Shown: positions 22,573-33,333 of the stretch, in pieces
Layout: every line of letters starts with the position of its first letter
How positions within the stretch are numbered: the first letter of the stretch is position 1
NCBI GenBank assembly: GCA_963693315.1
Contig: CAVNZG010001098.1
Location: forward strand, 86,835-150,834
From: Diogma glabrata
Lineage: Eukaryota > Arthropoda > Insecta > Diptera > Cylindrotomidae
Direction of reading: 5' to 3'
DNA length: 64,000 bases
The notes under the pieces: generated by a model
What the model was told of the DNA's origin: nothing
Seen by the model: the letters and a program-made list of their open reading frames with translations, nothing else
The model's database searches: none
Translations under genes and position numbers: made by a program

Positions 22573-23262
22573 TAGGGTGGGCCATTTAAAATTTAAAATT
22601 TGAATCGGCTATGAAAAAAACTACTTATAATTTTTTCAAATTTCTGGTTTTATTGGAAAGGTTGAACTTTGTCATTTTATAATGGAACACAATATCATTC
22701 GTGACCACCACGACTGGTTCGGAAGTACCTCATCCGATCAACCCAATTTTTCAGTACATTTTCGATTGTTTCGGGTCGAATCTCTTCAATGGCAACTTTG
22801 ATTTGATGTTTCAACGCTTCAATTGTCTCTGGATGCTTTGCGTAACATTTATCCTTAATGTCTCTCCACAGATAATAATCAAAAGGGCTCAAATCACAGC
22901 TCCGAGGCGGCCAATTGAAATCACAATTTCGGCTGATTATTCGATTTTCAAAAACAGTGCGTAAAATATCGATGGTTGCGTTGACTGTGTGACATATGGC
23001 CCCGTCTTGTTGAAACCATATGTCGTCCATGTCATTCTCTTGAATTGAATGTCATTCTCTTGACAATCAAAATTGTACTGAATAATTGAATTGATCGGAA
23101 GAGGTACTGCCGGCTCAGTCGTGGTGGTCATATGAATGAAATTGTGTTCCATTATTAAATGACAGAATTCAAACTTTCCAATAAAACCAGAAATTTGAAA
23201 AAATTACTGGTAGTTTTTTAAAAAGCCGATTCAAATTTAAAATTTTAAATGGCCCACTCTTT
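22573..23262 (-). mobile_element. Internally deleted mariner-type element with long TIRs
   Basis: GGGTGGGCCATTTAAAATTT at 22575 is inverted at the right end (AAATGGCCCACTC, ending 23259), and similarity between the arms extends about 200 bp inward (22575-22790 against 23045-23259), including AATGGAACACAAT and GACCACCACGACTG. TA flanks the left end; the right flank is TT, compatible with a mutated TA. At about 690 bp it is too short for a full mariner and retains only the transposase C-terminal half. It sits between two R2 arms. Confidence 0.8.
22695..23030 (-). pseudogene. Mariner transposase C-terminal fragment, DD41D spacing
   Basis: The minus-strand frame encodes 111 residues with the second and third catalytic aspartates of a Tc1/mariner DDE/D transposase: WFQQDGA and SCDLSPFDYYLW. 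Counting residues between the D of QQD and the D of SPFD gives 41, the DD41D spacing reported for rosa-type mariner elements. The helix-turn-helix region and first aspartate are missing. The last residues (WVDRMRYFRTSRGGHE) lie in the terminal inverted repeat, so part of the coding region is duplicated in inverted form at the other end. It is not functional by itself. Confidence 0.8.
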
Positions 23263-23274
23263 AAATAGTTTGGA

Positions 23275-23610
23275 ACACTTATTTTTTGTTTGTGTGTTGC
23301 TATGTAATTAAATTATCCTACAAACTAGTGTGACATTCAAAACAATTGTTTTTGAAAATCAAATTAACATTTAATTAAAAATGTTTAATAATTTTTATAA
23401 TAGTTAAAATTAATCATACAACATTAAAAATAAAAAAGTAAATTAAAGTTAATTTTAATTTACATTTGATACAAAAAACTATAGTACATACAAACAAAAT
23501 TATTTATTTCTTTAGCTTATAAGTGAGCGTTATGAATCCATTGAGCCCTCTCATAACGCTCCGATTTTTATGAATGTATATATAGCGTATCCTAGACATT
23601 ATTACAACTT
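23275..23610 (+). repeat. R2 repeat arm (direct)
   Basis: TTTGTGTGTTGCTATGTAA through the perfect hairpin GAGCGTTATGA...TCATAACGCTC (about 23526-23562) to TATATAGCGTATCCTAGAC aligns with 39121-39480. Arm 22190-22345 is its inverse. This gives a family of long-TIR MITEs with a conserved hairpin near the end. Confidence 0.6.
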
Positions 23611-23670
23611 TATATCATTGTGAAGAATAAATAAATTTCATTGTTCTCTAGGTTTGTGCATAAAATCTAA

Positions 23671-23673
<3 letters not shown>

Positions 23674-23719
<46 letters not shown>
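23674..23719 (+). repeat. Poly(T) tract, unit 1
   Basis: Forty-six T residues stand directly before the putative Jockey 5' UTR. The matching tracts in units 2 and 4 are 33 and 34 T long, which shows slippage since duplication. Confidence 0.9.
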
Positions 23720-23721
<2 letters not shown>

Positions 23722-23897
23722 TGAGTCGAATTTTAGCTTTCATTGTGTTCAGTTGAAATCAAGAGCAATAAATTAATTAATTAAATATTTATTAAAAGTA
23801 AAAAGTTGTGAGATAAATTTTTTACAAACAATAAATCAAATTGAATTCAAGTTTTAAATAAATAAAACTTTTTCCTGGGCAAACGAATGATGGGTGC

Positions 23898-25076
23898 ATG
23901 TCCTTGACATGTACAGAAAATACTAGTTACAAGAGATCTGCAGATGATTTAGATCTGGCAAATCAGGAAAAAAAATCAAAAATGTATAAGGTACCGGTAA
24001 GTAATCAGTTTCAACCACTGATTAATCAACAATATGACACAAATACATCTTTACCTATTCAAAATAAGTCAAAAATACCGCCCGTTATCTGCCAATTAAA
24101 ATATACGGATATTCATGAGTTAATGAAAAAACTTAAAATAAATCAATATAACGTTAAAATACAGTCAATTGGAACAAAAATTTTGTGTTATTCGATAAAC
24201 AATTACAATTCATTGATAAACGAGTTAAATAAAATCAATGGTACTGAATATTTTACATTTGCACTTGAAGAAAATAAAATAACCCGTTTTATTCTTTTTG
24301 GATTACCGTCTATTGAAACCAAAATTGTAGAAGATGAGTTAAAGGCGATTGGTTTAAATCCTCTGAAGATCTTTAAAACTCAACCAAAAAAATCAAGGAA
24401 TTGTGATGACTTCATATATTTTGTCAGTTTTAGAAAAGGAACTGTTACTTTAAACAAACTTAAAGAGTGTAAATATATTTACCATACCGTCTGCAAGTGG
24501 GATATTGTAGCTCCATCAAACAACACAGGCCCAATACAGTGTATTAGATGTTGTATGTTCGGTCACGGTATCAACAACTGCCATATGGTTCCAAAATGTC
24601 GATATTGTTCAACTCATCATCCAGGTGATCAAACTGAATGTCCATTTAAAGAAGACGAAACCAAATATAAATGTGCAAATTGTCAAGGACATCATGCAGC
24701 CAACAGTGTTATTTGTCCAAAAAGAGATGAGTATATAGCGATGCGGAAGAAATTAAACATAAGAAATTTTGTATCACAAAAAGCGGATCATAATTTTAAT
24801 TTTCAACAGTTTCCACTTTTACCACAGTCACAAAACACTAATCAAACAGTACCTTTACACGAAACACTTCCAATTAATTCAACTCAACAAAGAACTAGTT
24901 ATAATAATCTTAATTTAATTTCAGCTCCACAGGCGAATCATGACACTTTGTTCACTACATCTGAACTTTTTGGTATTTTCAATGAAATTGTCACAAGTTT
25001 AAGAAACTGTAGATCTCGCGAAGATCAATTTCGTACTATAGCTCAAGTTGCTATTAAATATGCTGTTCAACCATAA
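23898..25076 (+). CDS. Jockey ORF1, gag-like nucleic-acid-binding protein (unit 1)
   Basis: The 392-aa frame opens at an ATG after a ~180-nt 5' UTR. Residues about 120-210 match the PRE_C2HC region seen upstream of zinc knuckles in insect Jockey gags. Three CCHC-type knuckles follow from residue 215: CIRCCMFGHGINNC, CRYCSTHHPGDQTEC and CANCQGHHAANSVIC. The C-terminal 100 residues are Q/N-rich. The protein should coat the element RNA and escort it to the target. The end overlaps the ORF2 start by 17 nt. The frame is intact. It differs from units 2 and 4 by I for V in the first knuckle. Confidence 0.9.
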   Translation: MSLTCTENTSYKRSADDLDLANQEKKSKMYKVPVSNQFQPLINQQYDTNTSLPIQNKSKIPPVICQLKYTDIHELMKKLKINQYNVKIQSIGTKILCYSINNYNSLINELNKINGTEYFTFALEENKITRFILFGLPSIETKIVEDELKAIGLNPLKIFKTQPKKSRNCDDFIYFVSFRKGTVTLNKLKECKYIYHTVCKWDIVAPSNNTGPIQCIRCCMFGHGINNCHMVPKCRYCSTHHPGDQTECPFKEDETKYKCANCQGHHAANSVICPKRDEYIAMRKKLNIRNFVSQKADHNFNFQQFPLLPQSQNTNQTVPLHETLPINSTQQRTSYNNLNLISAPQANHDTLFTTSELFGIFNEIVTSLRNCRSREDQFRTIAQVAIKYAVQP

Positions 25077-26790
25077 TAAATTACTTGTTGCTACGTGGAA
25101 TTGCCGGAGTGTTAAGGCCAAAAAATACGAACTGTCAGAATTTTTGTGCAAGTACAATATAGATATAATGCTACTCACTGAAACCCATCTAAAAAGCAAT
25201 ATCTCATTTTTCATTCAGAACTATAACTTTTACAGAAGAGACAGGGAGTTCCAATCCAAAGGTGGGGTAGGGATACTAATTAAAAAATCTATATCACATT
25301 ATCTACTTCCAGATTTAAAATTGAAATCAATAGAAAACATGGGTATTCTACTTAAAACTCATAATAACATCTGCCTCAAAATTTTTGTATGTTATTGCCC
25401 TAAATCTAACGATAGTAATCTACGATCTGATTTGGTACGTTTGACAAACAGAGATGAACCATATATTGCAGGCGGAGACTTTAACTGTCACCACAACCAA
25501 TGGAATTGCTTACGCAATAATAAAGGCGGCAGAACTCTTAGTAACTTATCGGTTAGTAACGATGGTTGTACTATAATGTACCCAAACTCACCAACTCATA
25601 TAAGTCCTATTGGAAGATCAAGTACCATCGACATATTTTTAACAAATGGCCACGTACCAGTTAGCGATATTAAGTGCCTAAATGAATTAAATTCAGACCA
25701 TTTGCCTGTTGTTGCAACGGTTAACTTTTGTCCTACTGTTATAAGTATAAATAACAAAAAATATAACTACAAAAAAACAAATTGGAAGATGTATAAGGAT
25801 CATATAGAGAATCACAATAAAACCTTAATCGTTAATTCTGATTTGAGTTCAAATTGTGGTATTGACAAAGCTATCGAAGGTCTGACGGAAGAAATAATAC
25901 TGGCAAGAAATTTATCAACACCATTAGTCCCATTTCATTACAATGAAAGAATCATCCTTAGTGACGATGTCAAGCTACTTATCAGAATAAGAAACACTCG
26001 TCGAAGGCAATGGCAAAGGCTGAGATATCCATTTCTGAAAAGCATAGTTAGTGAATTAAACGAGTTGATTAAAACTAAAATTCACGAGCTAATTAATGAT
26101 AAATGGCAAAAGCAGCTCGAGAGTCTCCAAAAGGGTTCCAAACCTTATTGGCGTGTCGCAAAAAATCTAAAAAAAAAATACCAACCGATTCCTCCCATCA
26201 AAAATGAAACTGCTTTGGTTTTTAATAATAAAGAAAAATGTGAACTAATCGCGGAAGGATTCCTTGACGCACATAAATGCCTAAACACAAATTCTAATTT
26301 AAATATTGGAAACTCAGTTAATGATACTGTCCATGAAATTGATTCACTAAACTGTGTTGATTTAGCAGCTCCCCCTTTAATTACGCAAGATATGTTAAAA
26401 AACGTGTTAAACTTTCTTAAACCGTTTAAAGCCCCAGGAATCGATGAGATACCAAACGTTCTTCTTAAAAAACTGCCCGATATTTCTATTTCATTTATTG
26501 CAAATCTATTTAACAGCTGTCTCAAAATCGGTTATTTTCCTCAATGTTGGAAGTGTGCGCGCGTAACACCTATTATTAAGCCTGGAAAAGATCCCACAAT
26601 ACATACAAACTACAGACCAATAAGTCTACTATGTACATTAGGAAAATTGTTTGAATAACCTTATCAAAGATAAAATTATAGAAATAGTAGAAGAAAATAA
26701 TATCCTTATTAATGAACAGTTCGGTTTTCGTAGTGGTCACTCTACAGTTTCGCAAATTCATAGACTTATTGATTATATCAAAGCAAATAG
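25060..26790 (+). pseudogene. Jockey ORF2, endonuclease-reverse transcriptase (unit 1, broken)
   Basis: The start is taken as the ATG at 25060, inside the ORF1 tail in the +1 frame. An APE-type endonuclease occupies the first ~230 residues (TWNCRSV, LLTETHL, GGDFNCHH, NSDHLPVV). The RT domain begins with APGIDEIPNVLLKK and RPISLLCTLGKLFE. The open frame stops at 26658 (TTTGAATAA); the RT sequence continues in the +1 frame (NNLIKDKI, EQFGFRSGHST) to 26790, where the copy ends before the catalytic FADD box. In this unit the endonuclease-RT linker is in frame, unlike units 2 and 4. Confidence 0.88.
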
Positions 26791-26830
26791 GCATTATTAG
26801 ACATTATTAGGCATTATTAGGCATTATTAG
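26791..26830 (+). repeat. 40-bp filler at the unit 1/unit 2 junction
   Basis: Four 10-mers, GCATTATTAG with one A-for-G variant, join the truncated unit 1 to the CTAGACATTATTAC start of unit 2. The 10-mer closely matches GACATTATTA at the start of unit 2, suggesting repeated templated copying during repair. Confidence 0.85.
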
Positions 26831-26914
26831 ACTAGACATTATTACAACTTTATATCATTGTGAAGGAAGAATAAATAAATTTCATTGTTCTGTCGGTTTG
26901 TGCATAAAATCTAA

Positions 26915-26952
<38 letters not shown>

Positions 26953-27128
26953 TGAGTCGAATTTTAGCTTTCATTGTGTTCAGTTGAAATCAAGAGCAAT
27001 AAATTAATTAATTAAATATTTATTAAAAGTAAAAAGTTGTGAGATAAATTTTTTACAAACAATAAATCAAATTGAATTCAAGTTTTAAATAAATAAAAAT
27101 TTTTCCTGGGCAAACGAATGATGGGTGC

Positions 27129-28307
27129 ATGTCCTTGACATGTACAGAAAATACTAGTTACAAGAGATCTGCAGATGATTTAGATCTGGCAAATCAGGAA
27201 AAAAAATCAAAAATGTATAAGGTACCGGTAAGTAATCAGTTTCAACCACTGATTAATCAACAATATGACACAAATACATCTTTACCTATTCAAAATAAGT
27301 CAAAAATACCGCCCGTTATCTGCCAATTAAAATATACGGATATTCATGAGTTAATGAAAAAACTTAAAATAAATCAATATAACGTTAAAATACAGTCAAT
27401 TGGAACAAAAATTTTGTGTTATTCGATAAACAATTACAATTCATTGATAAACGAGTTAAATAAAATCAATGGTACTGAATATTTTACATTTGCACTTGAA
27501 GAAAATAAAATAACCCGTTTTATTCTTTTTGGATTACCGTCTATTGAAACCAAAATTGTAGAAGATGAGTTAAAGGCGATTGGTTTAAATCCTCTGAAGA
27601 TCTTTAAAACTCAACCAAAAAAATCAAGGAATTGTGATGACTTCATATATTTTGTCAGTTTTAGAAAAGGAACTGTTACTTTAAACAAACTTAAAGAGTG
27701 TAAATATATTTACCATACCGTCTGCAAGTGGGATATTGTAGCTCCATCAAACAACACAGGCCCAATACAGTGTATTAGATGTTGTATGTTCGGTCACGGT
27801 GTCAACAACTGCCATATGGTTCCAAAATGTCGATATTGTTCAACTCATCATCCAGGTGATCAAACTGAATGTCCATTTAAAGAAGACGAAACCAAATATA
27901 AATGTGCAAATTGTCAAGGACATCATGCAGCCAACAGTGTTATTTGTCCAAAAAGAGATGAGTATATAGCGATGCGGAAGAAATTAAACATAAGAAATTT
28001 TGTATCACAAAAAGCGGATCATAATTTTAATTTTCAACAGTTTCCACTTTTACCACAGTCACAAAACACTAATCAAACAGTACCTTTACACGAAACACTT
28101 CCAATTAATTCAACTCAACAAAGAACTAGTTATAATAATCTTAATTTAATTTCAGCTCCACAGGCGAATCATGACACTTTGTTCACTACATCTGAACTTT
28201 TTGGTATTTTCAATGAAATTGTCACAAGTTTAAGAAACTGTAGATCTCGCGAAGATCAATTTCGTACTATAGCTCAAGTTGCTATTAAATATGCTGTTCA
28301 ACCATAA
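27129..28307 (+). CDS. Jockey ORF1, gag-like protein (unit 2)
   Basis: An intact 392-aa frame, identical by eye to unit 4 and nearly identical to unit 1, with V instead of I in the first zinc knuckle (FGHGVNNC). Domain order and role are as in unit 1: PRE_C2HC-like region, three CCHC knuckles from residue 215, Q/N-rich tail. It overlaps the ORF2 start by 17 nt. Confidence 0.9.
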   Translation: MSLTCTENTSYKRSADDLDLANQEKKSKMYKVPVSNQFQPLINQQYDTNTSLPIQNKSKIPPVICQLKYTDIHELMKKLKINQYNVKIQSIGTKILCYSINNYNSLINELNKINGTEYFTFALEENKITRFILFGLPSIETKIVEDELKAIGLNPLKIFKTQPKKSRNCDDFIYFVSFRKGTVTLNKLKECKYIYHTVCKWDIVAPSNNTGPIQCIRCCMFGHGVNNCHMVPKCRYCSTHHPGDQTECPFKEDETKYKCANCQGHHAANSVICPKRDEYIAMRKKLNIRNFVSQKADHNFNFQQFPLLPQSQNTNQTVPLHETLPINSTQQRTSYNNLNLISAPQANHDTLFTTSELFGIFNEIVTSLRNCRSREDQFRTIAQVAIKYAVQP

Positions 28308-31259
28308 TAAATTACTTGTTGCTACGTGGAATTGCCGGAGTGTTAAGGCCAAAAAATACGAACTGTCAGAATTTTTGTGCAAGTACAATATAGATATAAT
28401 GCTACTCACTGAAACCCATCTAAAAAGCAATATCTCATTTTTCATTCAGAACTATAACTTTTACAGAAGAGACAGGGAGTTCCAATCCAAAGGTGGGGTA
28501 GGGATACTAATTAAAAAATCTATATCACATTATCTACTTCCAGATTTAAAATTGAAATCAATAGAAAACATGGGTATTCTACTTAAAACTCATAATAACA
28601 TCTGCCTCAAAATTTTTGTATGTTATTGCCCTAAATCTAGCGATAGTAATCTACGATCTGATTTGGTACGTTTGACAAACAGAGATGAACCATATCTTGC
28701 AGGCGGAGACTTTAACTGTCACCACAACCAATGGAATTGCTTACGCAATAATAAAGGCGGCAGAACTCTTAGTAACTTATCGGTTAGTAACGATGGTTGT
28801 ACTATAATGTACCCAAACTCACCAACTCATATAAGTCCTATTGGAAGATCAAGTACCATCGACATATTTTTAACAAATGGCCACGTACCAGTTAGCGATA
28901 TTAAGTGCCTAAATGAATTAAATTCAGACCATTTGCCTGTTGTTGCAACGGTTAACTTTTGTCCTACTGTTATAAGTATAAATAACAAAAAATATTACTA
29001 CAAAAAAACAAATTGGAAGATGTATAAGGATCATATAGAGAATCACAATAAAACCTTAATCGTTAATTCTGATTTGAGTTCAAATTGTGGTATTGACAAA
29101 GCTATCGAAGGTCTGACTAGAAATAATACTGGCAAGAAATTTATCAACACCATTAGTCCCATTTCATTACAATGAAAGAATCATCCTTAGTGACGATGTC
29201 AAGCTACTTATCAGAATAAGAAACACTCGTCGAAGGCAATGGCAAAGGCTGAGATATCCATTTCTGAAAAGCATAGTTAGTGAATTAAACGAGTTGATTA
29301 AAACTAAAATTCACGAGCTAATTAATGATAAATGGCAAAAGCAGCTCGAGAGTCTCCAAAAGGGTTCCAAACCTTATTGGCGTGTCGCAAAAAATCTAAA
29401 AAAAAAATACCAACCGATTCCTCCCATCAAAAATGAAACTGCTTTGGTTTTTAATAATAAAGAAAAATGTGAACTAATCGCGGAAGGATTCCTTGACGCA
29501 CATAAATGCCTAAACACAAATTCTAATTTAAATATTGGAAACTCAGTTAATGATACTGTCCATGAAATTGATTCACTAAACTGTGTTGATTTAGCAGCTC
29601 CCCCTTTAATTACGCAAGATATGTTAAAAAACGTGTTAAACTTTCTTAAACCGTTTAAAGCCCCAGGAATCGATGAGATACCAAACGTTCTTCTTAAAAA
29701 ACTGCCCGATATTTCTATTTCATTTATTGCAAATCTATTTAACAGCTGTCTCAAAATCGGTTATTTTCCTCAATGTTGGAAGTGTGCGCGCGTAACACCT
29801 ATTATTAAGCCTGGAAAAGATCCTACAATACATACAAACTACAGACCAATAAGTCTACTATGTACATTAGGAAAATTGTTTGAATAACCTTATCAAAGAT
29901 AAAATTATAGAAATAGTAGAAGAAAATAATATCCTTATTAATGAACAGTTCGGTTTTCGTAGTGGTCACTCTACAGTTTCGCAAATTCATAGACTTATTG
30001 ATTATATCAAAGCAAATAGAACTTTAGGGAAATCAACGGGACTAGTACTTATTGATCTGGAAAGGGCATTTGATACAGTCTGGATCAAAGGACTCATTCA
30101 CAAGCTCAGAAATTACCGTTTTCCTATATATCTTCTCAAAATTATATGGTCATATCTAAATAGTCGTTTATTCTATGTACAAATCTTAGAAGACAAATCA
30201 TCATTTCACAATATTCCTGCAGGTGTTCCGCAAGGGTCTATACTCGGACCAATTTTATTCAATTTGTTCATAAATGACATTCCAAAGATGAATAACTGTG
30301 AAATAGCTCTATTTGCGGATGATACTGCGATTTCTACAAGTGATGAGTTGTCCTCACCACTTATATATCGACTTAATAGTTATATTAATATGATTATTAA
30401 ATATTTTGATGATTGGAAACTTCGAATAAATATTTCCAAGTGTCAAGCTATTTATTTTACTAGATGCAGAGCCCCCAGAAAACTTCCACAATCGCCTATA
30501 ATAATCCAAATCGACCCATTAGAGTGGAGCAATTCGATAAAATATTTGGGATTTTTTCTTGATCCACGATTAACAATGAAATTACATATTAACAACACTC
30601 TGGCCAAATGTCAAAAACTATTCTTTATGTTTTACCCACTATTGTGTGCTAAGGCTACTTTCCAAACGACGACTTATTTGAAACTTATTACTTATTTGTA
30701 GCCATTTTAAAAATGTCAAAAAAATCATTCAAGGCAATAATGTCTATAGTTATATCAGTTTAAATCTGATTTATAAAAATGTTTGATCAAATTAGTGAAA
30801 GATATTATCTAAATTAAATAAGAAGTATAGCTGACATATCATATTAGATTTTTATGGAAAAAGAGATACGAAATAAGTCACCTCGCCAGCATACTTATTC
30901 GAATAAGTTTAGAATAAGTTACGTTCCACAAATAAGTCGTCGTTTGGAAAGCACCCTAAGAGTAAAATGAATTTTGAAAACAAGCTGTTGATATATAAAA
31001 CAATTCTACTATCAGTAATTATGTATGGTTGTCCCATATGGTGGCGAGCAACTATAACTCACAAAAAAAATTTCAAGTAGAACAAAACAAATTTTTAAAG
31101 CTAATTCTTAAAGTACCAAAAAGGTTCAGTACACGATTACTCCATCACAAAACAAACATGAATCAAATACATGAAATTGCCAACCAGCAAACTTTTAATT
31201 ATCTATCAAAATTGAGCTTATCCGAAAATGAACTAATTCGCAATTTAAGTTTTATATAG
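28291..31259 (+). pseudogene. Jockey ORF2, endonuclease-reverse transcriptase (unit 2, broken)
   Basis: The endonuclease (from ATG 28291) reads to 29175, where a 2-nt loss relative to unit 1 near 29118 shifts the frame (TGACTAGAAAT against TGACGGAAGAAAT). The RT resumes in another frame at about 29150-29887, breaks at the shared TTTGAATAA site, and continues from about 29883 with EQFGFRSGHST, LIDLERAFDTVW, GVPQGSILGP and the catalytic FADD (about 30311-30322). It is then cut by the MITE at 30653. The C-terminal part resumes after 30957 and crosses an A8 run near 31063 with a frame change before ending at 31259. Confidence 0.88.
30653..30956. mobile_element. PIF/Harbinger-type MITE inside Jockey unit 2
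   Basis: The 304-bp insert starts GGCTAC and ends GCACCC, with the shared inner TIR CTTTCCAAACGACGACTTAT. It is flanked by TAA at 30650-30652 and 30957-30959. Unit 4 retains the empty site (GTGCTAAGAGTAAAATG near 37187), which defines the insertion exactly. A TAA/TTA duplication with GG-starting TIRs fits PIF/Harbinger. No transposase is encoded. Confidence 0.85.
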
Positions 31260-31512
31260 CAATAAAATGAGTGAATAATATGGAAATAAAATATTAGTAA
31301 GTTAGAATATAGGTTTTAGTTTTAGTTTTGTAGTTATAAGAAGATCAAATAACCTTCTAAATACCAATTATTTATTTTTTTTTTTCAAATAATGTACTAT
31401 TTTATATTTAAATTCTGTTGTTGTAAAGTTTAAATTTAAACTCATCTCAACAATTTCCTTTTATACAGAAAATAATTATATGCGATCAATAAATAAATAA
31501 ATAAATAAAAAA
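31260..31512 (+). other. Jockey unit 2 3' UTR and tail
   Basis: Non-coding 3' region ending in repeated AATA and a short A run. The same region in unit 4 is 37497-37749. Confidence 0.7.
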
Positions 31513-32463
31513 TTTTTTTTTAGTTTTAACTAGTAAAAGATTTTTACAGTTGTTTGAAATTTTTTAGCAACATTTTCGTTTATAAATGTTCATTTGACTT
31601 TCCAAAACTAGCAAATTATTTTAACCATAATACAATATTTTTGTCATACGCTACAATGTATACGAGAATTTGTTTACTTAGCAATGTATATACCACAAAT
31701 AGTTATTTTTAACTTCAAACAGTTTATTTTCATGGCCTACTAGGAAACATGTGTATTTTTTGGCATATAAATATATAAACTAACAAATTGAATTGTTTCT
31801 GAATACAGGAAAGCCTGAATACAGTAAGGGCGTGATCAGGTCTTGGCCAGTCCAGAAAGGGCAAGCCTTATTATGGCAATCTGATGTGGGCATGTTCTGG
31901 TCCTGGTTTACAATACCCTTTTAGGGTTAACATTATTTAAATATATCAGACCCTGATTCGGTTTTTCGTATTTGACCCCTAGCTGAAATTTCGTTGGTTA
32001 AAATTCACTGGACTATTATCCATTTTAGATATACATATTTAAGTTTCATGTATGTTTTAGTTATCGCTTCTCGGCTGACAGACTATAATAATAGTGATTA
32101 AAGTGGTATATGTTTTAATTTTGTCCATTGTAATTTTTTGAAGTGAAAACTTCTTTCGTTGTGCAATTTTGTCAGGGGAAAAATTTATATATTCGAGTTA
32201 TCATTTCCATGTGTCACTTATATATTTTTAAATATAAAATACCTCTATCCGTTCATAACGTTTCAAGGTCGACTGAGGTTCTATAGATCGAAAGTTCAAT
32301 TCCTGGAGTGGTACATTTTTTTTAAATTTTTATTAAATAATATTAAAATTATTGTTTTTTTATTCATGAATTCAGAAAAATTTCTTTTCACGAATTTTAA
32401 AAAAATGGTCGGTAATGCAGTTTTTTAAAGTTATTGCTACTGTCTTTTTCCATTTCGTTCAAA
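31513..32463. other. Flank of Jockey unit 2, with R2-derived sequence
   Basis: At about 31530-31715 the sequence is the reverse complement of the inner part of the R2 repeat at 39115-39350 (ACAGTTGTTTGAAATTTTTT, TTTATAAATGTTCAT, CATACGCTACAATG). The rest has no recognised gene. The segment ends at the junction of the 6.5-kb tandem duplication and is repeated at 37750-38700. Confidence 0.6.
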
Positions 32464-33333
32464 CCATTAGTCCCATTTCATTACAATGAAAGAATCATCC
32501 TTAGTGACGATGTCAAGCTACTTATCAGAATAAGAAACACTCGTCGAAGGCAATGGCAAAGGCTGAGATATCCATTTCTGAAAAGCATAGTTAGTGAATT
32601 AAACGAGTTGATTAAAACTAAAATTCACGAGCTAATTAATGATAAATGGCAAAAGCAGCTCGAGAGTCTCCAAAAGGGTTCCAAACCTTATTGGCGTGTC
32701 GCAAAAAATCTAAAAAAAAAATACCAACCGATTCCTCCCATCAAAAATGAAACTGCTTTGGTTTTTAATAATAAAGAAAAATGTGAACTAATCGCGGAAG
32801 GATTCCTTGACGCACATAAATGCCTAAACACAAATTCTAATTTAAATATTGGAAACTCAGTTAATGATACTGTCCATGAAATTGATTCACTAAACTGTGT
32901 TGATTTAGCAGCTCTCCCTTTAATTACGCAAGATATGTTAAAAAACGTGTTAAACTTTCTTAAACCGTTTAAAGCCCCAGGAATCGATGAGATACCAAAC
33001 GTTCTTCTTAAAAAACTGCCCGATATTTCTATTTCATTTATTGCAAATCTATTTAACAGCTGTCTCAAAATCGGTTATTTTCCTCAATGTTGGAAGTGTG
33101 CGCGCGTAACACCTATTATTAAGCCTGGAAAAGATCCCACAATACATACAAACTACAGACCAATAAGTCTACTATGTACATTAGGAAAATTGTTTGAATA
33201 ACCTTATCAAAGATAAAATTATAGAAATAGTAGAAGAAAATAATATCCTTATTAATGAACAGTTCGGTTTTCGTAGTGGTCACTCTACAGTTTCGCAAAT
33301 TCATAGACTTATTGATTATATCAAAGCAAATAG
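32464..33333 (+). pseudogene. Jockey ORF2 fragment (unit 3)
   Basis: A piece of ORF2 with no 5' part: the endonuclease-RT linker and the start of the RT (APGIDEIPN, RPISLLCTLGKLFE), the shared TTTGAATAA break at about 33195, and the next stretch to 33333. An open frame running in from 32434 begins in flanking DNA and is an artefact of the junction. One substitution distinguishes it from unit 1 (AALPL for AAPPL). Confidence 0.88.

Larger units (their letters stand above)
23592..26790 (+). mobile_element. Jockey-clade retrotransposon, unit 1 (3'-truncated by duplication)
   Basis: Homology with unit 2 starts at CTAGACATTATTACAAC (23592), just upstream of a 46-nt T tract (23674-23719). ORF1 and ORF2 follow in the order typical of Jockey elements. 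The copy stops at 26790 within the RT domain, where 40 nt of filler lead straight into unit 2. The true element start is probably the AGTGAGTCG after the T tract. Confidence 0.85.
26832..31512 (+). mobile_element. Jockey-clade retrotransposon, unit 2 (full span, MITE inserted)
   Basis: The same start as unit 1 is followed by 33 T residues (26918-26950), ORF1, ORF2 and a 3' end closing in an (AATA)n/A tail at about 31486-31512. After the tail comes TTTTTTTTTAGTTTTAAC; the poly(T)-AGT stretch before ORF1 could be the matching target duplication. The RT region is interrupted by a 304-bp MITE at 30653. Confidence 0.85.
25921..32463 (+). repeat. Segmental tandem duplication, first copy (6543 bp)
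   Basis: This segment starts inside unit 1 ORF2 (CCATTAGTCCC) and ends in the flank of unit 2 (TTCGTTCAAA). It is repeated immediately at 32464-38700. Corresponding positions differ by a constant 6543-6544 until the MITE, then 6237, so the MITE and its TSD (307 bp) are the main difference. Confidence 0.9.

Noticed and set aside
32434..32463. N-terminal extension of the unit 3 Jockey frame
   Set aside because: The first residues come from flanking DNA joined at the duplication junction, so the start is accidental.
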